Shown here piece after piece: positions 20,486-35,000 of a DNA stretch of 64,000 nt; position 1 is the first letter of the stretch, and every line of letters starts with the position of its first letter. The position numbers were made by a program, and so were the translations under genes. The stretch spans positions 35,130,967 through 35,194,966 of the forward strand of contig OY821744.1 in NCBI GenBank assembly GCA_963682055.1, given 5' to 3'. This DNA comes from Primula veris. Taxonomy: Eukaryota > Streptophyta > Magnoliopsida > Ericales > Primulaceae. The notes beneath the pieces are model-generated. The model saw nothing but the letters and a program-made list of their open reading frames with translations, did no database searches and was not told the origin of the DNA.

Positions 20486-22112
20486 AAAAAGGGTAAAGAA
20501 TAAGAGATAAAATATTTGGCATGTGTAACAATAATTGAGGTGTATAACAATAATTGAGGTAACACAAACCAAACAAGTCATGACGAAATGATGTTAACCC
20601 ACGTGAGATGTAATCAAATTCTTTTGAGTATCTTTGTGGTTGTCTAATTTAATAGACAAAAATATTTCAACTTTCTGCACAAATGTAAATTACTAGTTTA
20701 AAAAAAGCATTTAAATTTTATTAAAGAACTCTATGGTTATATGAATATTTCTATTTCTTGTCACTAATACTCCATTTCTTAATCATCACTAAAAAGACTT
20801 ACACAAAAGGTTAAACATAAGTTTCCTAAAAAGCTGGTACAAGCCACTTTCATTGATATGAAATTATGAACTTTTATATTGTGAAAAATGATAAAGTTAG
20901 CTCCATTATTATTGTTTTCCTGTTAGTCAAACTCAATCATTATGCACATATTTCTAAACAAAAACATACTTAGTCGGTATCAAAATATTAATACAATGTG
21001 TATCTATGTATGTGTAATTTTAACCGACAAATATATTGTGTTTAAATTATTTAAATCTAAATTTTTCAAATTTGTTCAAATAGTTTAATATTTTAGCTAT
21101 GTGATTAAATTTTAAAATAATTATACACTTTAATATTTTAGTTATGTAATTAAATTTTAAAAAATTCAATTCCGAAAAGTTAGATATGAATTATTTATCG
21201 ATTAAAATTACACGTAGTTTCGTATAGGCAGGACCGAATGTAATACTACATTACAAAAATGACAAAAGTAAAAAAGTAAAAACCATCCTATAAAATTGAC
21301 GGTTTTGGTCCTCTTAGAGGGGGGTTAATTCACTATATATAGTGACATATGTTTTTAGTCACTTTTGTTTTAGTCACCTAATATATCAAAAATTCAATTT
21401 TTTTTATCTCAGTTTATCAACCTATTATTAATTTCATTTTCTTCCGTCACAATTTCTAAGCGGTTATTTATATAAATTAAAATTTAGTCTGTAGATTTTC
21501 AAATTTTACATTGTAATCTAGAAAGTGTAAAAGAGCGTATTTCAATTAGAAAACATTAAAATTATAATATTTTTACTTATGTTTTTTTAGCACAGTAAAA
21601 AAATGCAAGTTTCTCAGTTAAAAAGTTCATAAAACATATATTCTTATTTAATATGTTGCTACAAAAATGTGTAAAATATTTCTCATTTTTTTATTTTATT
21701 ATTAGAACTACTTTTTCAAAAGACAAATGCCATCATATAATTATTAGAATAAATTATTATTATTTTTGCCAGAAAGGTTTTTCTCACTGAAAAATTAATG
21801 TAATATAGAAGCTCATTCCAATATAAATTAAATTCTAAAATAGGGTAGCTTCTCTATAAAAAAAAACTCATGAAAACCGAAATTATTTTCAAAGTCGTTT
21901 TTTTCCGTTCGTAGATTTCCTTTTAAGAAACAACTCAAAAAGTCGTTAATTCATATATTTGATTTCCGGTGAAGGAACAACAACTTGATCGTACTCAACA
22001 CAAAACAGATTTACCCTATTTAGTATTTAAAACAACACATATTTTTTATACATACAAAGGAATTTGTGCATGTACAATAACTGGGTAAATTATGTTTTAC
22101 TAATAATACAAG
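20486..22112. other. AT-rich intergenic DNA
   Basis: No genes or well-bounded elements seen. Confidence 0.5.
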
Positions 22113-24253
22113 CACTACAAAAAAATACTCAAATAACGACGGAATTAGTGACGGTATTTTTTTTTACGAGCTTATTATCGACGGTTTTTGTGACGGGTTT
22201 GTGACAGTTTAGTCAATTTGTGACAACTTTTTAAATTAGTAACATATTTATAACGGTTTTTAACTCTCAATAAATCAAATATTATTTTGTAACGAAGAAT
22301 AGACACATACGTAGGGTACCTCATTTACTAATTCAATTATATATAGTATTAGTAGTTATTAGCATTTATTACTGGATGTGTACACATACGTACTGTACCC
22401 CGTTACTAATTCAATTATATAGTACTAAGTTGTTATAGCATTTAATTATTTATAGATGACACCTCATAATCTTTCAACTTTTATTTATGTTATAAAATTT
22501 TGGATTCTCACTCCTTATTTACGCTATAAAAAAAAAATACTCAAATAACGACGGATTAATGATGGTATTTTTTGTTACGAGCTTATTATCGATGGTTTTT
22601 GTGACAGCTTTGTAACAGTTTATTCAATTTGCGACAGATTTGTGACAGTATTTTAAATTAATGACAGACTTATTACAGCTTTTGACTCACAATAAATCAA
22701 ACATTATTTTATAGTGTTATACGTGACTTACTGTTGATATTATGTCACATGAGCAAGACTATGATTTATGAGCTCCACTTTATTACTCAAAAGTCAATAC
22801 TTAGTTGAATGATTATTACATAAAAACACAATTCATTATTATAAATTTCTAAAATTTGTTCTTTTTTAATGATTTTGTATATACTAACGTACCATTGTTG
22901 AGCATAAAAGTTTAAAGAAGTAGAATCATTTAACATATATTTTAACCATGAATTTTTGATACTCTAATCAAGTCTCAAAACATGTACTAAATGACCATTT
23001 TTACACGAAGTATAGTACTAAATGACCGTCGTTTCTGTTTTCTCGATTTTGTATTATTCTCAAGGACGGAGGCTATGTAGTGAAAAAGGGTGCGGCCAAC
23101 CGGCACCCAAACAATTTTAAAAAAAAACTATTTTCTTTTACAAGAAATTTCAAAAGATATAAAAAACAACGAATATTATAATCCCGTAAAATAACATGGT
23201 GTATTTGACAATCCTATAATAATATGATTGTTTTATGTGTAAATTTTAGAAATTTTATATGTTTTTTGACGTGTGTGTCTCGTGTTCTTTCATTTACTTA
23301 TCGACAAATATGAAACATCAAGAGACTCAAGACAAGTCACTCTTCGGACCATCCGCTTTGATTCTCACGTGACTTTTTAGTCCATTTTGTATATTATTAA
23401 CAATAAAAAAACAAAAAAAATATTTGTTAAAAAGGTATATGCGACAATTATAATTAGAACATCACATGTTATATTCCTGATTTGCCAAACTACTCGTTTA
23501 TTATACTAATAAATAAAATAATGTATAACTTCAAAAAAATACTAGTACTATTTTGATTGGTGATCAATATTCCACGATAAGGTGAGCTTTAAGTAACATC
23601 TCATTTCCACCTTAGCTATCTACGTGACCGTTCAATAAATTGTATCAAAATTATCGGGATGAAATTTTTTAAAAGTTGATCATATAGTTTAAATATTAAA
23701 TTTTATAATTAGATTTTAAAAAAAATCATTTTGACATTTTTAATAGAAATTATAATCCGATTAAAATTGCACGTGGCTTTGTAATGAACAATTAAATGGA
23801 AACGTGAGAAGTATGAGGGGGAAAGACATTTATGTTTTCGTTTTTTTCATATGTATTCGTAATTTTTTTCGATTTTTTCCCAATTAAATCAACGTTTTGT
23901 TTTGTTTTATTTTTAACGTATTTGTTAAAAAAATAAGATTATTTTTATTTCCACACATAAGTGACGTAAACAATAAAGAGGGATGAGCTAATTAAAGTCG
24001 AATAAACAAAACTAAACCAAACAAATCCTATCCAACCAATAAAAAAAACCGAAACAAACCAATTAGCACAAACTACAAAATAATGTTTGATTTAGTAAGA
24101 GTTAAAAACTGTCACAAGCCTGTCACTAATTTAAAAATCTGTCACAAATCTGTCGCAAATTGACTAAACTGTCACAAAGCCGTCACAAAAACCATCGCTA
24201 ATAAGCTCTTAACAAAAAATACCGTCGCTATTTGGTTATTTTTTTATACTAAG
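22113..24253. mobile_element. Possible CACTA-like non-autonomous element, 2.1 kb
   Basis: The left end starts CACTACAAAAAAATA and is followed by about 180 bp of GACGG, GTGACGG and TTTGTGACAG motifs. The right end (24065-24253) is the inverted counterpart, reading AGTATAAAAAAATA then GCGACGG on the minus strand. CACTA transposons have such termini and motif-rich subterminal regions. The right terminus has lost the exact CACTA bases and no 3-bp target duplication could be confirmed. The interior has no coding capacity. The pairing of ends is an inference. Confidence 0.45.
22523..22720 (+). repeat. Second direct copy of the CACTA-like end
   Basis: From CGCTATAAAAAAAAAATACT onward it repeats the block at 22113-22300, including ACGAGCTTATTATCGA and TTTGTGACAG, in the same orientation. 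It may be the true left partner of the inverted copy at 24065-24253, or a nested relative. Confidence 0.6.
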
Positions 24254-24479
24254 TAAATTAATTATTACCAATTCTATATATATATATATAATCATAGTAT
24301 AAGTATCATATGACAAGTATATATATAATTAAGTAAGTACATACGTGTAACTCTTGTGTTGTGTTGTGTTGTACAAAATAAAATCTCATTTTTTGTCCAC
24401 ACAACACAATATTGCTTATCTAAGTATATTATTATAATAAAGCAAATACTAAATATATTTTGACTACTTTTAAACTCAT

Positions 24480-24653
24480 TTTCACACTCATATATATATA
24501 TATATATATCTATACAACTATTCTGTATCTATACATTTTCCTTACTCTCTCTCTCTCTCTCTAAATATATTCATGAAGACAATATTTTGTTAAATATAAA
24601 AACAAAACTTTACTTTGTTTTTAAACCTAGCTTGTTGCTGGGTTTTATTACCT
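24480..24653 (+). promoter_or_regulatory. Probable promoter and 5'-UTR exon of the ABCC transporter gene
   Basis: A TA-rich tract (24487-24510) is followed by a CT repeat (24547-24562), a common plant core-promoter arrangement. A consensus splice donor CCT|GTAAGT then lies at 24654. With the acceptor at 25943-25944 it would define a non-coding first exon. The transcription start is not determined. Confidence 0.45.
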
Positions 24654-25944
24654 GTAAGTTTTTATTTTTATTTTAATCATAACTGTTTTTAGCTAGGAAA
24701 TTTTTGTAACTATATTTTTATGGTATTTGATTTTTTTGCATTAAGGTTTCATTTTGTGTTTTTGCATTAAGTTTATATGTACGTGATTATGATGATCATT
24801 TACTACACCAAACTACTAAATTAGTTATCAACACTTTTATTTAAAACATTTTTTTGAAGAATGTGGAGAATTTGAAGAAACATGTTTTAAAGCATCTTTT
24901 AATATAAATATATTAATATCAACTTTTTGTATTGTTTGATTATTTAATATGTATTTTTACCTTTTTATATAGTGCTCCATATTTAAATTAGTACTAGTAG
25001 TATTTGTTTATATGTAACCCAAAAAAATAAAATAGTATTTTTTTATTAATGTTTTACAGATTTTCAGATTCATGGAAGCTTGAAAATGCATAAGAAAATG
25101 CATTTTCTATTTTTTTTTTATTCACCATGATAAATTATTATTCCAAGATTGTTTACAAAGTGTTTAATTCTGTGGTGGATTTGATTGATTAAATTTTAAA
25201 TCCAGATTGTTTGTTTACAAGTGTTTATTTAGCTATACCTTTTAAATTTATCTTATTTGTGTGTTGCTTATAGCTTATAAGTTGTATGAATTTGGTTTGT
25301 TAGCTTAAAACCTGGGCTTTTACCCTCTTTTTTTTTTTTTTTTTTTGAATAGCTAAAAATATTTAACTCTTGTGAACCAAGTTAATATAGAACCCAGCTC
25401 ATTTGCTTAAAAGTTGCAACCAAATAAGGACTCTTGACTTAAATAAGTTGTCCTCAAAAGAGTTTTCATACCAAATATTAAAAGTACCTACTCATCAGTG
25501 GTTGTTTGGGTATTTTCATACATTTTTAATTTGTTCTTTATTTAGTTAAGGAGTTTAAAAGTTTAGTTTTTTTTTTTTTTTTTAGTCCCAGAAAAGTTTG
25601 ACCCTCAAATAAGCCTTAAAAGATGTAACAAATCATTTTATTGATACTTAATATTTTAAAACTGAATGACATAAATTATTTTAAAATCAATAAAATTATC
25701 TGTTTTGTCAGTATCTGCTTAAATGCTGCAACTAAACAAGTAGTTGTATCTTGATGTACTTTGAAATGATCAACTTTGGCCTAATGTTTAGAATTCATTG
25801 TTTTCTGAATCTGGGTACTCAAATAATTTCCAAAATTTTGCCATAATATTGGATTAAGAAGTTTTTGTGTGGATGTTGCTTTTTTCTGTTTGATTAAGTT
25901 TAAAAGTCCTGTTTTTTTTTTAAATAAAGTTTCTTCTTTTGCAG
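24654..25944 (+). other. Probable 5'-UTR intron of the ABCC gene
   Basis: The donor GTAAGT at 24654 and the acceptor TTCTTCTTTTGCAG ending at 25944 bound 1,291 bp of T-rich sequence without coding. The ATG follows 89 bases after the acceptor. Inferred from splice sites only. Confidence 0.5.
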
Positions 25945-26033
25945 GCAATAATAACAAGTGAATGTACTTTGATGAGAACAAAGCCTGAAAGCAGTTTGTA
26001 ACTTTTCCGAGCTTTAAAAAAAAGCTTGTGAAA

Positions 26034-29000
26034 ATGTCTTCTTCACCCTCTTGGCTCACAACCTTTTCGTGTTCAAATCCGACTACACAATCTCAGCAAT
26101 CATCGGTTCCGGTCATATTCCAATGGCTCCGATTCATTTTCCTTTCACCATGCCCTCAAAGAGCCTTGTTATCATTCGTCGATATACTCTTTCTACTCAC
26201 AATCGTCTTTTTCGCCCTCCAAAAACTATATTCCAAGTTCATATCCCGCGTTGGTGCTAATCCCGACATTACTAAGCCTTTAATCCGTAATGAAAGAGCC
26301 ACCGTAAGAACTAGCATTTGGTTCAAACTGTCACTCATCATAACAAGCGTCTTAGCGTTAGCCTACGCGGTTTTATGTATTTTAGCTTTCGGGAAAAACT
26401 CCCAAATTCTTGAAAGTGGATTTTGGTTAACCCAATCAATAACTCATGTTGTGATCACTGTCATAATTGCTCATGAGAAGAGATTCCGAGCTGTCACTCA
26501 CCCTCTATCGCTTCGGATTTTCTGGTTCGCTAATTTTGTTCTTATTTCACTGTTCACCATATCTGGATTAATTCGTGTGACATCTGTTCAAGAACCGGAC
26601 CCAGACTTGATGCTCGACGATATAATCTCATTCGCTGTTTTCCCATTTTCGATTTTCCTATCTTATGTCGGGATTAAAGGGTTGACAGGGATTATTTTAA
26701 TCTCTGAATCAGAATCCAATTCCGAAAATGGTGATATTCATGAGCCCTTATTAGACAAAGCAGGCGTGAGCTTGTTTGCTAACGCTTCTTTTTTCTCGAA
26801 AGCTTTTTGGCTATGGATGAACCCGATATTAAGCAAAGGCTATAAATCGCCACTAAAAGCTGAGGATATACCGACGCTTTCCCCACAACATAGAGCTGAG
26901 ATAATGTCGAAAATATTCGAATCGAATTGGCCTAAGCCTCACGAAAAATCAAAACACCCTGTTAGGACAACATTAATCCGATGTTTTAAAAAAGATATTG
27001 CTTTCACCGCCATGCTGGCACTTATTCGCCTATGTGTCATGTACGTGGGCCCCGTTCTAATCCAACATTTTATCGATTTCACCGCTGGAAATAAGAGCAA
27101 CCCACTCGAAGGATATTATCTTGTATTAATTCTCTTAATTGCGAAATTTGTTGAGGTGTGGACGTCGCACCAGTTCAATTTTAATTCTCAAAAGCTTGGT
27201 ATGCTTATACGATCAACACTACTAACGTCGTTATACAAAAAAGGGCTTAGGTTGTCATGTTCAGCTAGGCAAGATCATGGGGTTGGGCAAATCGTGAATT
27301 ACATGGCAGTTGATGCTCAACAGTTATCCGATATGATGCTCCAGCTACATGCCATCTGGCTCATGCCGTTGCAGGTATTTTTGTAAAATTATCAAAGAAT
27401 TTCAAGTTTTAGGTTGCATTCCAAAATAATATCTGGATTCTGGAATACGCGACAGTAAAAAGAATATAAGGGCTAATTTGGCTGCAAGTTTTAAGCAAAT
27501 AAGATTGCTTTTTGAAGGTTCAGGGACAAGCGAGATTCATTCGGAAGATCCAGAGAAGCCTAAATTGTAATTTAAACTGGTTAACCATTTGCAGTCCAGC
27601 TTTTTAAGTGTAATAATAATAAAAAACCTCAAGCTTAAAAATTACAACCAAACAAGGCCTAAGGGTGTGTAGTTGCAGCATTTAAGCAAACAAGTTAGTC
27701 CCGAAAGTAACAACTTTTCAGCAAAAAACGCTGGAAAAGCTAGATTTAAAAGCTGCACTAAACGATTCGGACCATGAACTAAACAGATGACACTACTGGT
27801 TAAGGGCTTGTTCTGTTACAGCTTTTAAGCAAATAGGCAACAAAGTGCAGTCTAGCTTTTTAAGAAAAGCGAAAAGCCTAGCTTTTGAGTTGCAACAAAA
27901 AAATACCTTCCAATGTATGGGTGTTAGCTTATATCTTACATACAATTCGTAACATTATTGCAGGTCACTGTTGCTTTAGTGCTTCTCTCGCAGTACCTTG
28001 GGCTAGCGACGATTACGGCTCTGGTCGGGATTATTTTTGTTATGTTGTTTGTTATATTGGGAACTCGTCGTAATAATCGGTTCCAGCATAATGTGATGAA
28101 GAATCGGGACTTGAGAATGAAGGCCACTAACGAGATGCTTAACTACATGCGTGTGATTAAGTTCCAGGTACTAGAATCTAGAATAAATCGAGTTGTTTGT
28201 TTTTTGGATGTTATTATTTAAATTTCAAATTATATTTCAGTATATTTTTCAAAAAGGTTTGGACTCCATTACGTAGGTTAAAACACAAAAACACAGTCGT
28301 TAAGTGCTTAAGCACCTAGCCTAGCCCCTACAAAAACATAAGATAAATCCTTAAGCAGATGGATTGTTACTGTTTTTTTTTTTTTTGTAATCAGGATTGT
28401 CACTAATGAATACCAATTTTTTTATGTTTTAACTTACCAAATAGGAAATTTTTTTTAACATATTACTCGTTCACACACTGATCCTTAAATGTCACAAGGC
28501 AAACATTAATCGAGCAAGACTTGGCGCGTCTTTTGGGAGGATTTATTTCATATCAATTAATATTTACTGTTTCCTATTTACCGTTTCCCATTTGGTTTAG
28601 CATATTTGTTACAAGAGTATGCTTCCGTCTTGGATTAAGTTTAGGTTTGATGTCTTGATTAGCAGTATAATGAGGGATGTTATACGTTTTTAAATACGAC
28701 AATTCAATACTATGTTCCTTGTGTTCTTACAATCTTAATACGAGACAAACTTTAACCGATTTGTTCTACATTCTAATACCAGGCATGGGAGGATCATTTC
28801 AACAAGAGAATCCAGACCTTCCGTGGATCCGAGTTTGGGTGGCTATCCAAATTCATGTATTCGGTCTCTGGAAATATTATCGTACTGTGGAGCACACCGT
28901 TAGTCATATGCACCCTCACTTTCGGTACTGCTATTCTCCTTGGTATACCCCTCGACGCTGGCACGGTTTTCACTGCTACAACTTTATTTAAAATATTACA

Positions 29001-32000
29001 AGAGCCAATCAGGACTTTTCCCCAGAGTATGATTTCTATCTCTCAAGCGATGATTTCGTTATCAAGGTTGGATAAGTATATGATGAGTAAGGAGCTGAAT
29101 GTGGAGTGTGTAGAGAGAGCAGTGGGGTGTGAGGGGAGAACTGCGGTGGAGGTTAGAGATGGAGGGTTTAGCTGGGATGACGAGGGAGGAGTTTTAGCAG
29201 TTAAAGATTTAAATTTGGAGATTAAAAAAGGGGAGCTTGCGGCTATTGTTGGGACTGTTGGGTCAGGGAAGTCTTCGCTTTTGGCTTCGATTTTGGGGGA
29301 AATGCACAAGATATCTGGCAAGGTAACTTATTGCTCTTCGCTACTTTTGTTTATAGGATTTGTTATCTGAAAGCCTGGTTTGCATTTAAGCTCAACTTTT
29401 GTGCTTCAAAATGGACTCCATTTGGTTTTACAGCATAAAAGCTTGGCTTTTTCGGTTCACTTGACAAATTAGTAAAAAAAAGGCTAGAAGCTTCAAGATG
29501 GATGAACCTAGCTTTATTTTCAAGCTAAAATCTGCAGCTTGTTTACTTTATAAGGTGCTATCAAACACCACTTTTGAAGAAGCGATGCATTTGGTTGGCC
29601 AGTAAAAAAGACTGAGCCTTTTGGGTTTCTAAACTGAAAAAACTAGAAGTCATAAGCTGGATAAGCACAGTTTTCTTCAAGGCTCAAATTTTATTGCATT
29701 GCATCCGAAAAAGTTCATATTTTTTAAAAAATGGGAACTTATTCTGTCATGTGGGGTCATAGTTTCATGCCTGTATATTTTGAGTTAATTTAAACTCTTG
29801 AATTGCTTGATTGCACATATGGCCGTTGCTTGGCTAAGAAATCTGGGTACAATATTGAATCTACACTATCGTTAGGTATGTTTTTCTAGCAAGTGCACTA
29901 GAATATTAAGAAAAGATAACAAAACATATCTAACACTTCTAGTATGTGCAGGTTAGGGTGTGTGGAACGACTGCTTACGTGGCACAAACATCATGGATAC
30001 AGAACGGGACTATAGAAGAGAACATTCTATTTGGGTTACCAATGAATAGAAACAAGTACAAGGAAGTTTTACGTGTTTGCTGTTTGAGAAAAGACATGGA
30101 AATGATGGAATTTGGGGACCAAACCGAAATTGGAGAACGTGGGATTAACCTCAGTGGTGGGCAAAAACAGCGTATACAACTCGCTAGGGCCGTATATCAG
30201 GATTGTGATATATACTTACTTGATGATGTTTTCAGCGCCGTTGATGCTCACACGGGGTCCGAGATTTTTAAGGTCACACTAATTTCTACTTTATTAATGT
30301 GAAAATCTTAAAAAAAATATACAGAAATAGAAATGTCATTGAAAAGCAAGAAGCTGTGCAGAAATGATCCTTAATCAAGCAAGAACAAGATTCTTTCTAA
30401 CTATTTCAAAAAAAAACAAAAAAATGGTTTATCAAAAATATTCTATTTTTTAAAAAAATAATAAAAGAAATTTCAAAAAGAAATCAAATTCTATTTCTAT
30501 TTAATAGATTGAAAGAAGTAAATAAATTAGGCGAAATTCAAAAAGATTCGAAAGTAAATTTTATCTAACTGACAATTCCTTGATCATGTACATGCTTTTC
30601 ATGCTTATGTTTTTTGAGATATTAAGCCTGTCGTTAACACGCTTAGGATCTTTCTAACCAATTGAATAAATTCATGAGCACAAAAAAGGAAATGATTTTT
30701 CTCATATTCTTTCACCCCAATCTCTATATTTTCAGAAACAATATGCTGGTAAAGTCAACAATAAGAATTCAGAAGCTTACCATAGCATTTCTTTTTGTGG
30801 GAGAATATCTGAAGCTATTTCTCCTTCATCTATTTTACCCCCTTTTTTCATATGCTTAAGTTCAAGTTAAAGTATCTGTCCATCCTTGTTTTGCAGGAAT
30901 GTGTAAGAGGTGCGCTAAAAAATAAGACCATTATTCTTGTTACTCACCAGGTCGACTTTTTACACAATGTTGATCTCATCATGGTTAGTGTCACAAATCA
31001 TTTTACTTCTTTATATAAACAATTACATATTTATTTTTTTGTATCCTTATTCCATTGTTTTTTATTTTCTTTTGATCCTCTAATTTTTTTTTGCCAAACT
31101 AGGTCATGCGAGATGGGACGGTCGTACAGTCTGGAAAATATGACGAGATTCTAGAATCTGGCTTGGATTTCAAAGCACTTGTATCAGCTCACGAGACTTC
31201 AATGGAACTTGTAGAAGTTGGAACTTCTCAACCAGCCACAATAAACTCCCCTAAAACACCAACAATTTCAAAATCTCTCTCTATGGATGGCGAAACAAAT
31301 GGGGAAGGAAAATCAGATCTCTATGAAGGAACTTCTAAGCTTATCAAAGAAGAGGAGAGAGAGACCGGTAAAGTTAGCTTACAAGTTTACAAAGATTATT
31401 GTACCGAGGCGTATGGTTGGTGGGGTGTAGTTATAGTGATTGGGTTTTCAATATTTTGGCAAGCTTCGATGATGGCTAGTGATTATTGGTTGGCATATGA
31501 GACTTCTACTGAGCGGGCGGAGATTTTTGATCCGAATATTTTCATTACTGTATATGCGGTTATTGCGATTGTTGCCTTCTTTCTTGTGATGATAAGGACC
31601 ATTTTCGTCATGTTCTTAGGGCTTAAAACAGCGAGTATTTTCTTTGAGAAAATTCTTAATAGTATTCTACATGCTCCTATGTCGTTCTTTGATACCACGC
31701 CTTCTGGGAGGATATTAAGTCGGGTAAATGTTGATTCTATGCTAGATAGACACTCATGGCTTGTTTGCTTGCAGCTTTTGAGCAAAAAAACTTGATTTTG
31801 AGGCTGAGATAAAAAAAATTAGGTTCACCACCTTAAGGTCAAAAGACCCAGCCTTTTAGCCAAAAGAAGAAAAAAAGAAAAGGCAAGCTTAAAAATAGTA
31901 ACCAAACAAGGCCTTAAGTTGCTTTTAAAAATGTTTGAAAACCTCTTTTCGTATTTTACAACAACATTGTATTTTATTTTCCTTAGATCCAATTTTTAAC

Positions 32001-35000
32001 ATTCACCAAGTGCAAGAGAAAATATCATAGTAAAAGTTTTCTTTTGTTAGGTCCAATCTTAACATCACCAAGTAGCAGAGAAAATAGCATGGAGATTGTT
32101 ATTTTTGGTGAGTTGTTTTTTTTTAGAACAACTTAAAACTTAAAATACCCAGTTTTTTTTTAGAGGTTGAGCCAGCCATTTCTTTCAGTTACATTTCTTT
32201 TTAAAAATAACATGGAACTCAAGTGCTACTAGACGGTGTGCAGTTCTTGTTTATAACCAGTATGAACATTTTTATTTTTTTCATCATGCAGGCATCAACC
32301 GACCAGACAAATGTTGATCTCTTTCTTCCCTTTTTCTTGAATATGACGGTTTCTATGTACATCACAGTAATTGGGATTATCATTATCACTTGTCAAAATG
32401 CTTGGCCAACAATCTTCCTTCTGGTTCCCCTTGGATGGCTAAATTTCTGGTATCGGGTATGAGCACACACAAATTCATGAAAATTTATCCTCTACTTTTC
32501 ATGCAAATCTAATTTTTCTCTATTATTAACATTCGTGTATTAAATTAGACCAACTACTCTGACCATTCACTCTAGCATTTATATCTTAAGAAGTGAATAG
32601 TCCAAACGCTTAATTGCAATTTGTACCCTAGAGAATTTCATAGTTCGACTTTGTACTGTTGTACATCAACCTACAAGGAATTGCAATTAGTACTCCAGCC
32701 TATAATTTTTTAATTTTTACTTCAAAGAAAAAACCATAGACTGGGAAGTGTAGGAATTAAAATAAGAAGGAAAAAGGAAAACGTGTTAAGGTACTATACA
32801 AAATCATGAAAAAAAAAACAAGATAAAATTTTGAACCTAAATAGTTCTCCAAACTATCTTTTCTCTATTTGGTAATATTCAATTGCCAAGGAATGGAATG
32901 TTAGTGTAATTGCTAGTTTTTGCAGTTTCGTTTCATATAAAAGAAATCTGAAAATACACCAGCTAATAAAACTGCATTTAGCCCTGGTCCAAATCCTTTG
33001 GATTGAATTAGATTTATAATCCAATTGCTAATTACAAGATGATCTAAAAATTGTCCTAACCAAATAAATTATTTTATGGATTCAGGGATACTTTCTTGCA
33101 ACATCACGTGAGCTGACTCGTCTAGATTCTATCACGAAAGCGCCAGTAATTCACCATTTCTCGGAAAGCATTTCAGGTGTTATGACGATTCGGTGTTTCA
33201 ATAAGGAACAATTGTTTTCCCTGGAAAATGTTAGGCGAGTGAATGCGAATTTGCGGATGGATTTTCACAATAATGGGTCTAATGAATGGCTTGGATTTCG
33301 CTTGGAACTAATAGGAAGTTCTATTCTTTGTATTTCTGCTCTGTTCTTGGTCTTGTTGCCCAGCACCATAATAAAACCAGGTAAAATAAACTGTTTTATT
33401 ATGTGTTTTGGAATAACTCCTAGACTTCGGTTACTTGCAGATAACACTATATATTGTCGAACTTTTCCGAATAAACCCCCATGTTTGATTCCAAAAAGAC
33501 ATAAGTTTGTGATAGATGGCCCGCTTGAAAAAAAAATCATTTCATACATCTAATATCTATACACTCAGGAAGCAGGATAAAAATTAAGATATTCAAAACT
33601 ACTTTGAGCAATTTTACATCAAAACCTAAATTTTTGCAACCAAAACTTGAAGTCAGTCCTACATTCTGTTGCTTATGGTGAAAAGATCTAAAAGATAGCA
33701 CATATATGCATAATATAACTATCCAAATTAGACAATCGACCACAAAATTATGCTGTTTCAAAGTTATAATTTGGGGTTAATTGCAGAATGTAAAAGTATT
33801 TGGGGGGTTTAATGCTAGTAAGAGAAGTATATGTGAATTCTTTGAAAATTAACCACAGTTAATAGGGGATTATTTGCATTTTTTTTCATTTATTTGCACC
33901 ATGTTTCCTACAAAGTCCTTCACTTGATTGTGAACCAACTTGTACTATTAATGCAGAAAATGTTGGATTGACTCTTTCCTATGGCTTATCACTAAATGGA
34001 ACATTGTTCTGGGCCATATACATGAGTTGTTTTGTCGAAAATAGGATGGTTTCTGTTGAGAGGATAAAACAGTTTATTAAAATACCATCTGAATCTCAAT
34101 GGGTGATAAAAGATCGTCGGCCTTCTCCAAGGTGGCCTACTAGCGGCAACATTGAACTTAAGGATATTCAGGTAGTTTTTTTAATGGTTGTATGTGCATA
34201 CTAATAAGCTTATAGTGCTTAAATTTAGTTTTACAAGCTGACTAAATTTGTGTCATATATGATATGCGATTCTAAAGTCTGGCTAAATTTTAATAGTTTG
34301 TGTCTTCGGCTACACATGTAACGTTCCAGGTTTACTACATGTACTTGGGTTTCCTTATTTGTTTGATGTAACTACTCTAAAGTGGTAGCTCATATATTAC
34401 CTTGAGTGAGCAATCGTATTATAGAATTAGTTGAAACAGTTTTTCGCTTATTTTTATGCAGATTTTTGTTAAAAATCAGGAATCATATTAAAGGATTTTT
34501 CAGAAATATTTTGTCTGTTCAAACTTTAGCTCTCTAGAGATAAGTTCTTGGATATTAATCATCTCAAATGGGCTCTTTTATCTTGTATTCGCTTTGGCTC
34601 TACCCATTTTCAATCTCATTAAAATTTTAGTCCAGTTCATTTTATTAGTTCCGTTATTGATACAGGGAGTCAGGGATATATGACTTTATTTACTCTCTCT
34701 ATTGAGCAAGAAAATTGCAGTTTACGATATTTATTTTATTTGTTAAACATTTCCTCTTGAATTCAGTCTTCTCGTTAGCACATCGTTAGTAGCAAAACAG
34801 ATACAAAGAGTTCTTCTTATATTTGAGTAGGAAACTTTTCGGATCAATTTATATTTTTCTAATTGAAAAACAGGTGAGGTACCGTCCAAATACTCCTCTT
34901 GTGCTCAAAGGGATAACTCTCAGTATTCTTGGAGGAGAAAAGGTCGGTGTAGTTGGTCGTACAGGGAGTGGAAAGTCAACTCTAATCCAGGTCTTTTTTC

